DNA of 64,000 nucleotides from Streptomyces sp. SUK 48. GTDB taxonomy: Bacteria; Actinomycetota; Actinomycetes; Streptomycetales; Streptomycetaceae. The stretch covers positions 5,556,001 through 5,620,000 of the forward strand of contig NZ_CP045740.1 in NCBI RefSeq assembly GCF_009650765.1. Reading direction: 5' to 3'. The translations under genes were made by a program, and so were the position numbers. This document shows, piece after piece, positions 57,088 through 64,000 of the stretch (position 1 is its first letter; each line of letters opens with the position of its first letter). Below the pieces are notes generated by a model that was given only the letters and a program-made list of their open reading frames with translations, was not told where the DNA came from and ran no database searches.

Positions 57088-57774
57088 TCACGGGACGTGA
57101 TGGGCCACCGCCGTGCGCAGGGCGCGGCGCAGCGGCTCCGGTGGGGGCGGGCCGCCGGGGGACGCGCTCGCGGTGATGGCGGCGGCGATCCGGTGGAGTT
57201 TGACGTTGGAGTGCTGGGACGCCTCGCGCAGGATCTCCCACGCCTGGTCGGGGGTGCAGCCATGGGCGGCCATCAGGACGCCGCGGGCCTGGTCGATCAC
57301 CGGGCGGGAGTCCAGCGCCTGCCGCAGCTGCGCTATCTCCAGGCGCAGCAGGTCCAGTTGCTCGGCGCGTTCCCGGGCGACCGCGGAGCCGGTGCGGGGC
57401 GGGAGGTCGGCGAACCCGGCGGTCCCGCCGGTGCGCGGGGTGTCCGTCGTGTCCAGGCCCACCAGTTCGAGGACGCGGCGCGGCTGGCCCCGCCACCCGC
57501 GCGTGGTGACCCGTACGCCGTGCTGCCCGCCGTACTCGTTCAGCAGATCCAGGCAGGCGAGGCCCGTCGTGTCCAGGAAGGACACCCCGGCCACGTCCAG
57601 TTCGATCGCGGTGATGCCCGGCGGCAGGGCGGCCAAGGCGTCGCCCAGGGTGTCCGTGCCGCCGTGGACCAGTTCGCCGCGGACCGTCAGCAGGGCGCGC
57701 CGGCCCTCCCGCCGGGCATCGATCACCAGGGCGTTCAGTCGCACGGTGTGAGTTGCGAGTCCCGCTGAGGTCAT
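57088..57774 (-). CDS. STAS-ANTAR domain protein
   Basis: A 228-residue regulator. Residues about 15-110 are a STAS (anti-sigma-factor antagonist-like) domain with GVSFLDTTGLACLDLL, where the phosphorylated Ser is Thr-rich; residues about 135-205 are an ANTAR RNA-binding domain (RPVIDQARGVLMAAHGCTPDQAWEILREASQ, in pieces). ANTAR proteins bind paired hairpins in leaders to stop termination. GGAG precedes the ATG at 57774. ANTAR is normally joined to GAF or response-regulator domains, so this pairing is less common. Confidence 0.85.
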   Translation of the reverse strand: MTSAGLATHTVRLNALVIDARREGRRALLTVRGELVHGGTDTLGDALAALPPGITAIELDVAGVSFLDTTGLACLDLLNEYGGQHGVRVTTRGWRGQPRRVLELVGLDTTDTPRTGGTAGFADLPPRTGSAVARERAEQLDLLRLEIAQLRQALDSRPVIDQARGVLMAAHGCTPDQAWEILREASQHSNVKLHRIAAAITASASPGGPPPPEPLRRALRTAVAHHVP

Positions 57775-57896
57775 GTCTCCCCTCCCGCTCGGTCCTTGGG
57801 CACCCAGCGGTCGCCTGCCCTGCGTGTGGACGCCTACACCCCCCGTGGTCGTAAGGGGGCCGAAACGCGAGCCCGCCGGTACGGCGATCCGCCGCC

Positions 57897-58745
57897 TCAG
57901 CGCATCAGCCCGATCCCCGTCAGCACCACCGCCCCCGCCACCAGCCGCAGCCGTCCGAACGGCTCCCGGAACAGCAGCGTCGCGATGACCGCGGCGACCA
58001 GGATGCCCGTCTCCCGCAGCGCCGCGACCGCCGCGACCTCGCCGTGCGCCTGGGCCCAGACGACCAGCCCGTACGCCGTCATGGACAGCACGCCGCCCAG
58101 CAGCCCGGTGCCGAGGACCGGGCGCAGCTGGGTGAGCAACCGCCCGCGGCGCCTGGCCAGCGCGATCAGCGGCATGAGCGGGCCCTGGAGCAGGAAGAGC
58201 CAGGCGGTGTAGGCCAGGGCGTCGGGTGAGTGCCGTACGCCCAGGCTGTCGACCAGGGTGTACGACGCGATGATCGTGCCCGAGCCGAGGGCTGCGCCGA
58301 GGGCCGGCAGCTGGTCGCGGCGGATGCGGCCGGAGGCGAGGGCCAGGGTGGCCAGGCCCCCGGAGACCAGCAGCACGCCCGCCGCCTGGAGCGCGGTGAG
58401 CACCCCGCCGAGCAGGGTCACCGAGGCGATGGCCACGAGCAGCGGGGCGACGCCGCGGGCCAGCGGGTACATCTGCCCGAAGTCGCCCAGCTGGTAGGCG
58501 CGCAGCAGGAACAGCTGCGAGGTGACCTGGAGCGCGGCCGAGGCCGCGAGGAACGGCCAGGCGCCCGCCGGAGGCAGCGGGGTGAGGCAGACCAGGACGG
58601 CCGCGCACCCGGTGCACGCGACGCTGATCAGCGTGAATCCGATGAGCTTGTCCGGTATCCGGTGGGCGATCGAGTTCCAGACGGCGTGCAGCACCGCGGC
58701 CGTCAGGACGGCGGCGAGCACGGGGGCGGACATGGTTCCTGGCAT
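57897..58745 (-). CDS. EamA/DMT superfamily transporter
   Basis: A 282-residue protein with about ten transmembrane helices and two EamA repeats (LTAAVLHAVWNSIAHR; LLQGPLMPLIALARR; ILVAAVIATLLFREPFGRLRLVAGAVVLTGIGLM). GGAG lies about 12 bases before ATG 58745. It is divergent from the RpiR regulator and probably controlled by it. Exports or imports a small metabolite. Confidence 0.9.
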   Translation of the reverse strand: MPGTMSAPVLAAVLTAAVLHAVWNSIAHRIPDKLIGFTLISVACTGCAAVLVCLTPLPPAGAWPFLAASAALQVTSQLFLLRAYQLGDFGQMYPLARGVAPLLVAIASVTLLGGVLTALQAAGVLLVSGGLATLALASGRIRRDQLPALGAALGSGTIIASYTLVDSLGVRHSPDALAYTAWLFLLQGPLMPLIALARRRGRLLTQLRPVLGTGLLGGVLSMTAYGLVVWAQAHGEVAAVAALRETGILVAAVIATLLFREPFGRLRLVAGAVVLTGIGLMR

Positions 58746-58843
58746 GGCGAAGCGACTCCTGGCGGGGAGGTGCGAGCGGGAGGGGAAGGGGGGCGGGGTG
58801 GGCACCGCGATCGGGATCGGGACCGTGCTCGTGGTCTGGAATT

Positions 58844-58890
58844 GTGGAATTTGATTCCACGGTACGCTATCTCCATGGAACAGAATTCCA
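58844..58890. promoter_or_regulatory. Two TGGAA-N5-TTCCA operators between EamA and RpiR genes
   Basis: TGGAATTTGATTCCA (58845-58859, with flanking G/C extending the palindrome) and TGGAACAGAATTCCA (58876-58890) share TGGAA-N5-TTCCA, centres 31 bases apart, about three helical turns. The second overlaps the ATG of the RpiR gene (58875-58877). Confidence 0.75.
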
Positions 58891-59777
58891 CCAGCGGTGC
58901 CGGGGGTGCCGGCGGCGCCACCAGTGGTCCCGGAGGTGCCGACGGCCCCCGTGGCTCCCTCTCCGCCCGGATCCGCGCCCGGCTGCCCGAGCTGCGCGAG
59001 ACCGAGGCCCGGGTGGCGCGCGCGGTGCTGGAGCAGGGCGCCGGGCTGGTCCACCTCAGCGTCAGCGACGTGGCCGCGCTGGCCGGCACCGCGTCCTCCA
59101 CCGTCGTACGCACCTGCCAGCGGCTCGGCTTCCGGGGGTTCCAGGAGCTGAAGCTTCAGGCCGCCCGGCAGGCGCCCGAACCGCCACCGCCGCTCGTGGA
59201 CGAACCCGCCGCGCACGCCCTCGCCGCCACGCTGCGCGCCTCCCGCGAGGCCCTGGACGGCGTCGCCGCGACCCTCGACACCGGCGCGCTCGCCGCCGCG
59301 GCCGAGGCCCTGCACACGGCGTCCCGGGTCGTCGTCGTGGGCGCGGGGCTCTCCGGCGCGGTCGCCCTCGACGTCGCCTACCGGCTGCGCGCCCTCGGCT
59401 GCCAGGTCGACGCGCCGCCCGACCCGCTCACCGCACAGCTCGCCGCCGCCCAGCTCCCGCCGGACGGCGTCTGTCTCGCGATCAGCCACACCGGGGCCAC
59501 CCGCACCACGGTCGACACCGCCCGGCGCGCCCGGGCGGCCGGGGCGAGCGTCGTCACGCTCACCAGCTACGCCCGTTCACCGTTGAGCGAGACCAGCAGT
59601 CAGGTGCTCGTCGCCGGCGGCCAGGACCTCGTGTTCGGCCTGGAGACCTCCGCCAGCCGGATCGCCCATCTCGCCGCGGTGGACGCCCTGACCCACCTCC
59701 TGATGGGCCTGCGCCCCGAGACCGCGCGCCGCCATCTCGACCTGTCGGCGGACATCACGGCCGACCACGCCTACTGA
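58875..59777 (+). CDS. MurR/RpiR family transcriptional regulator
   Basis: A 300-residue regulator. Residues about 28-105 carry the RpiR helix-turn-helix (LSVSDVAALAGTASSTVVRTCQRLGFRGFQELK, in pieces), and residues about 150-290 a SIS sugar-isomerase domain (VVGAGLSGAVALDVAYRL, AISHTGATRTTVDTARRARAAGASV). ATG 58875. The SIS domain binds a sugar phosphate. It is divergent from the EamA transporter and can bind its own start. Confidence 0.92.
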   Translation: MEQNSTSGAGGAGGATSGPGGADGPRGSLSARIRARLPELRETEARVARAVLEQGAGLVHLSVSDVAALAGTASSTVVRTCQRLGFRGFQELKLQAARQAPEPPPPLVDEPAAHALAATLRASREALDGVAATLDTGALAAAAEALHTASRVVVVGAGLSGAVALDVAYRLRALGCQVDAPPDPLTAQLAAAQLPPDGVCLAISHTGATRTTVDTARRARAAGASVVTLTSYARSPLSETSSQVLVAGGQDLVFGLETSASRIAHLAAVDALTHLLMGLRPETARRHLDLSADITADHAY

Positions 59778-59800
59778 ACCCCACGGAGAAGAAGGGGAGT

Positions 59801-60838
59801 TCACGCCGCCAGCGGGTCCAGGACCAGCGGCTCGATCCGGCCCTCCAGCATCTCGCCGAGCCCCCGGGCCGCGCACACGTCCGGGCGCTCGGCGATGAAC
59901 ACCGGCATCCCGGTGGCCTCGCGCACCATCTGGTCGAAGCCGGGCAGCAGCGCCGAACCGCCGACCATGATGATCCCCCGGTCGGCGAGATCGGCCACCA
60001 GGTCCGGCGGGCACTCCCGCAGCACCTTGCCGATGCCGTCCAGGACGGCCGTCAGCGGGGTCTGCACCGCCCCCCGCACCGCCGAGGTGTCCACCCGTAC
60101 GGTGCGCGGCAGCCCGGTGACCACGTCCCGGCCGTTGATCTCCGTCTGGGGCGGACCCTGCGGGGTGAGCCCGTTGCCGGACAGGGCCAGTTGCAGCGGC
60201 CGTACCGACTGGCTGGGCAGCAGCAGCTCATGCTGGTGCCGCAGGTACTGCACGACCGCGGTGTCCACGGCCTCCCCGCCCACCGGAATCCGCTCGGCCG
60301 TGACGATCGAGCCCAGCGACAGCACCGCGACCTGCGTGGCCGCCGCCCCGCACACCATGATCATGGTGGCCTCGGGCCGCTCCACCGGCAGCCCGCAGCC
60401 CACCGCCGCCGCGATCAGCGTGTCCACCAGCTCCACCCGGCGGGCGCCGAGCCCGAGCAGCGTCTCGATCGTCGCCCGCTGGGCCAGCGGATCGGCGTCG
60501 TGCGGGGTGCAGGCGGCCGCGCGCAGCCGGGCCTTGCGGCGCAGCGCCCGGCGCATCTTGTCGCCCATCAGATGCCGCAGCATCCGCTGGGCCATGTCGA
60601 TGTCGACCACCGTGCCGCCGGAGATGGGCCGTACGACCCTGATGTAGTCGGGGGTGCGGCCGGTCATCTGCTCCGCGAAGTCGCCCACCGCGATCAGCGA
60701 GCCTGACCGGACGTTCACGGCCGCCACCGAGGGCTGGTCCACGACGAGCCCCGCGCCCTTCACATACACCCGGGTACGGGCCGCGCCCAGGTCGACGGCG
60801 AAGTGACAGCGGCGCAACTGCTCCAGGCTGACGGACAC
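59801..60838 (-). CDS. mbl: MreB/Mbl-like actin homologue
   Basis: A 345-residue actin-fold protein. GTG 60838 has GGAAGGAG upstream; earlier starts are weaker. Seen: phosphate-binding loop FAVDLGAARTRVYVKG, which differs from the DLGTANT-type loop by Ala for Thr; MVCGAAATQVAVLSLG; IMVGGSALLPGFDQM. Likely the Mbl homologue of Streptomyces rather than MreB (no mreC/D neighbours). It helps build the spore wall in relatives. It lies 144 bases after the multidomain gene. Confidence 0.9.
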   Translation of the reverse strand: MSVSLEQLRRCHFAVDLGAARTRVYVKGAGLVVDQPSVAAVNVRSGSLIAVGDFAEQMTGRTPDYIRVVRPISGGTVVDIDMAQRMLRHLMGDKMRRALRRKARLRAAACTPHDADPLAQRATIETLLGLGARRVELVDTLIAAAVGCGLPVERPEATMIMVCGAAATQVAVLSLGSIVTAERIPVGGEAVDTAVVQYLRHQHELLLPSQSVRPLQLALSGNGLTPQGPPQTEINGRDVVTGLPRTVRVDTSAVRGAVQTPLTAVLDGIGKVLRECPPDLVADLADRGIIMVGGSALLPGFDQMVREATGMPVFIAERPDVCAARGLGEMLEGRIEPLVLDPLAA

Positions 60839-60982
60839 GGCAGCTCCTTCCGGGCGCGGGATTTCGGCTCTTCCTGCTCTTCGTATCCTGCGCGGCACGC
60901 GGCCCGGGCCGCCTTTTCTGGGGGGCCGGGCGGGGCGCCGCCGAACGGGGGTAATCGCCCGGGCTCCCGGAGTGTCGCCGGG

Positions 60983-63900
60983 TCAACCGGCGCGGACGGC
61001 CTCCAGCAGCGGTTCGAGCGTGCCGACCACGGCCTCCGCCCCGGCGTCCTGGAGCAGTTGGCGTGCGTCGGCGGACGGCGCGAACCCGATGAAGGGCAGA
61101 TTGAGCCGTTGAGCCGCCGTCAGCTCGGCCACCGAGGAACCGAGCAGGACCCCGGTGCGGGCCGGAGCGCCGAGATGCTCCAGGGCCCGCAGCAGACAGT
61201 GCGGGTTCGGCGTCAGCAGGCCGAGATCCGCGCGCCGCCCGTGCACCCCCGCGAGCGGCAGCCGGTACGACTGCACACCGTGCTGCACCGCCCGGGAACT
61301 CACGTCCGACACCACGCTCACCCGCCGACCCGACGTGTGCAGCGCCCGCACCAGCGCGAGCGAACGGTGCGTCATGGGCGCGTCCGGTACGGCGGCCAGC
61401 TCCAGCTCCTCCAGCCGGTCCCGCAGTGACGGCCCGAGCGGATCCCGCGCGAACGCGCGCAGCAGATCCAGCGGGTGCGGGAACGGACTCCTGGCCGCGG
61501 ACCACGGGGACACCGACAACGGCAGTCCCGCCAGGGCGCTCTCGGGGTCGCGGTTCTCGGCCACGACCTCCAGCAGGGTGAGGACGGCCGTCCGCGCGCG
61601 ATGCGCCGCGAACAGCCGGGTGAGGGGGCCGTCGAAGCCGATCAGCACATGTGCGGCGCCGGTGAGCGCGGCCACCGCCCGGTGCCGCGCGGTCACCGGC
61701 GATCGCGGGGCCGGGGCGGGCTCGGGCTCGCTCCGCGCCCCCAGCCGCACGGTGTACGTCACCGCGAGCCCCGGCACCGGCCAGTCGCGCACCCCGTCGT
61801 TCACCGCCCGCTCGGCCGCGCCCGGCCGGCGTGCCGGATGCCGGCCGGTGATCCGCGCCGCGGCCGCCCGCAGGCGCTCCCGCAACAGGGCGGAGATCCC
61901 GGTGGCGCCGGACCGCACGAAGGCGACCGGGTCCTCGACCCGCCAGGTCAGCTCCGCCGAGGCGGTGAACTCGGCCTTCCCGGAGCTGGGCAGGGACAGT
62001 CTGTGCCGCGCCTGCTGCACGGTGAGGTCCACGGTGTAGTACGTCTCCGCGCGCGGCGCCCGTCCGCCGTACGGCCGGATCGGGTCGAGCACGGTCAGCG
62101 GGCCGTCGGCGCGGGTGTGCACGACGGCGGCGCGGCCCGGGGTGGGCACGCCCAGCTCGCGCAGGTCCTGGGTGAGGAACGGGCCCTGGACCAGGTCGCG
62201 TCGGGGGTGCCCGGCGGTGAGCGGGCAGTACCAGGCCAGCGGCGGCGCGGCCGGGACGTCGTCGGCGTACAGCGGCTCGAACGGCGGGGCGCCCCGGGCG
62301 GCGGAGCTGGCGGCGAACTCGTCGTGGAGCGCGGGGGGACGAGGACGTCGATGCCGGTGGCGGCCTCCGGCAGCCGTACCGGACGCTGCCCGAACGCCAC
62401 CCGCAGCCGGGTGCGCTCGGCGAACCGGGCCAGGGCGGGCGGGAGTTCCCGCAGCACGGCGACCAGGACCGGCAGCAGATAGGTGCCGGGCTCGACGTCC
62501 ACCCGGTAGCCGTCCGGGCGGACCCGCACCTGGAACCGGCCCGGGGGCAGCGAGCGGGTGAGGATCTCGTGCACGGCGGCTTCGAGGGAGATCCGGGTCT
62601 CGGGGCGGCCGGTGAGATCGTCGGTGGTGAAGAGGACCCGGGTGGTGTCCGGGTGGGTGCTCAGGGGGCCGGGGGCGAGTCCGGCGAGGAGCTCGGTGAC
62701 CGTCCGCAGGGCCTCGGCGCGGCTGCCGGGCACGGCCGGCGCGGCGTCCAGGCAGGTCAGGACCGGCCCGTTCGGGGAGAGGACCACGGACCGGGCGGTC
62801 AGCTCGCCGCGCGGTCCCTGCGCCGCGTGCAGGGCGAGGACCGCCTCGCGCAGCCTCGGCCGCAGTTCGCGCACCTCGTCGGGGGACAGCCCGCCCGGAC
62901 CCTCGGCCAGACGCTCGTGCAGGGTGCTGCCCGCCACGAACTCCCGTACCAGATAAGGCTTTCCCTCGGCGAAGCCATGGTCGAGAACCCGCGCGATCCC
63001 CGGGTGCCGCAGCTCCGCGAGGTCCTGGCAGAGCGGGCCGAAGGGTTCCTGGTACTCGCCCGGCGCATACCGGCACACGACGACCCGCGCGTCCCCGTTC
63101 CACGCGTCCTCGGCGACCCAACCGCCGTGCCCCGCCGCCGACTTCCGCAGCAGCCGGTACCGCCCCGCGAGCAGTCCCCCGCCGCCGGCCGGTGCCAGCC
63201 TGCGCACGCTCTCCTCGCTGAGCATGGCGACCGGCTGCCGCTCCACCGGCGTCGGCGCGCCCCCCGGGGACGGCACCACCGCCCGGAACCCGCCCGGCGC
63301 CCGGCCCGCCAGCTCGTCGATGAACTCACCCATCCGGTCCAGGAGTTCGACCGTGCGGTTGCGTTCGGTGCGGGGCAGGCCGAGCAGCAGCAGTTCCCGT
63401 ACGCCCTCCCGGAACGCGTACGACCCGGCCGGTGCCCCCGGCAGCGCGGTGAGCATGCCGCTGAGCACCACCTCGGCCAGGTGCCGGGGCCTCGGGTCCG
63501 GCTCCACCGCGGCCTGCACCAGCCGCATCACCGGCAGATCCGGCCGCCCCAGCGCGAGATGCCCGGCCAGCCGGAACGCCTCCGGGGACGCCGTCGCCCG
63601 GAACCGCAGCACCAACTCCTCGGCGGACAGCCGGCCGACGTCCGTACGGTCCTCCGCGTCGACCGGCAGCGGACGCGTCAGCCGGGCCGCGGCGGCGGGG
63701 AACCGGGTGCCGCCGGGCGCGCTGACCAGCCCGGCCCAGTTCGCCAGCCAGCGCGGCTCGGGCTCCAGCACCGGCAGGACCACCGCGCCCGCCCCGGCGT
63801 CCGGCTCCGGGGTGTCGTACGGCTCCGGGGTGTCGTACGGAGTGAAGGTCAGCGCGGCCGAGGCTGCCGCGGGATGCGGGGCCGCGAGGCGGCCGGGACA

Positions 63901-64000
63901 GGCGGGCAACGCCGATTCCCGCCAGAGGTGTTCGGGCAGCGGCTGGACGACGGCCAGCGGCATCCGGCGTGCCCAGCGGTGCAGGGTGGCGTACCACCGG
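60983..64000 (-). pseudogene. Large SAV_2336-like / pseudokinase / HAD-like protein gene, frame broken and partial
   Basis: A minus-strand gene running off the right edge. From 64000 to about 62331 the frame encodes VVQPLPEHLWR and a helical region resembling SAV_2336-related proteins (FRATASPEAFRLAGHLAL, HLAEVVLSGMLTAL), then a kinase-like domain at about 63162-62668 without the catalytic Lys, HRD or DFG. The frame then shifts at a run of six G (62333-62338); the following frame (62330 to stop 60983) continues smoothly as ALHDEFAASSAARG and a conserved region (about 62330-61700) that may be SPFH-like. The end (60983-61657) is HAD-like but lacks the catalytic Asp (GFDGPLT), Lys and motif IV Asp. 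One G more would join both halves. Unshifted, the first frame ends at 62095 in low-complexity sequence. Confidence 0.7.

Noticed and set aside
63812..63845. 18-base tandem duplication as a separate repeat feature
   Set aside because: It lies within the large multidomain gene and encodes a repeated DTPEPY-type linker, so it is in-frame coding repeat.

Overview
The window is a high-GC actinomycete chromosome segment, almost certainly Streptomyces. Evidence: strong third-position GC bias, many GTG starts, Tat/lipobox secretion signals, a class F sortase, an HrdA-type sigma factor beside dnaG, and an Mbl-like MreB paralogue. From memory, the order recO-uppS-zur/znu-glyS ... dusB ... ppdK ... dgt-dnaG-hrdA ... 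mbl resembles the SCO2510 to SCO2450 stretch of S. coelicolor; no alignment was run.

Layout. 1-4.6 kb: oligopeptide ABC importer on the minus strand, with permease and ATPase fused. 4.7-6.7 kb: FAD monooxygenase and TetR regulator with three matching operator boxes. 6.7-13.1 kb: conserved core with recO, uppS, a znuACB-zur zinc operon carrying Zur-like boxes over the znuA start, and glyS. 13.2-22.2 kb: chitinase behind two DasR-like sites, aldo/keto reductase with TetR, a cell-surface-like secreted protein, two DHA2 exporters, an MmyB-type regulator and a sedolisin protease. 22.3-31.5 kb: dusB, two six-hairpin glycosidases divergent from a ROK regulator, and ppdK. 31.6-35.3 kb: an accessory scar with about 1.4 kb of largely non-coding DNA, small repeats, an AT-richer orphan gene, a broken GntR gene, an HD-domain protein and a Nudix hydrolase; it may be the remnant of an integrative element. 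35.4-44.3 kb: sugar ABC importer, class F sortase with a secreted partner, M4 metallopeptidase, a repeat-rich membrane protein coupled to a SanA-like protein.

44.4-54 kb: dgt, ferredoxin reductase, dnaG, hrdA and a heterodimeric ABC exporter. 54-57.8 kb: FGGY sugar kinase, YtxH-like protein, two identical tRNA-Asn genes and a CAU tRNA, a small Arg-rich reading frame whose ribosome site can fold into a hairpin, and a STAS-ANTAR protein. 57.9-64 kb: EamA transporter divergent from an RpiR regulator with two matching operators, an Mbl-like actin homologue, and a large multidomain gene running off the right edge.

The last gene is the most unusual item. It joins a region resembling SAV_2336-type proteins to a kinase-like domain lacking catalytic motifs, a conserved central region and a HAD-like domain lacking its catalytic residues. 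Its reading frame is broken at a run of six G. It could be a sequencing error over one large scaffold protein or a real frameshift.
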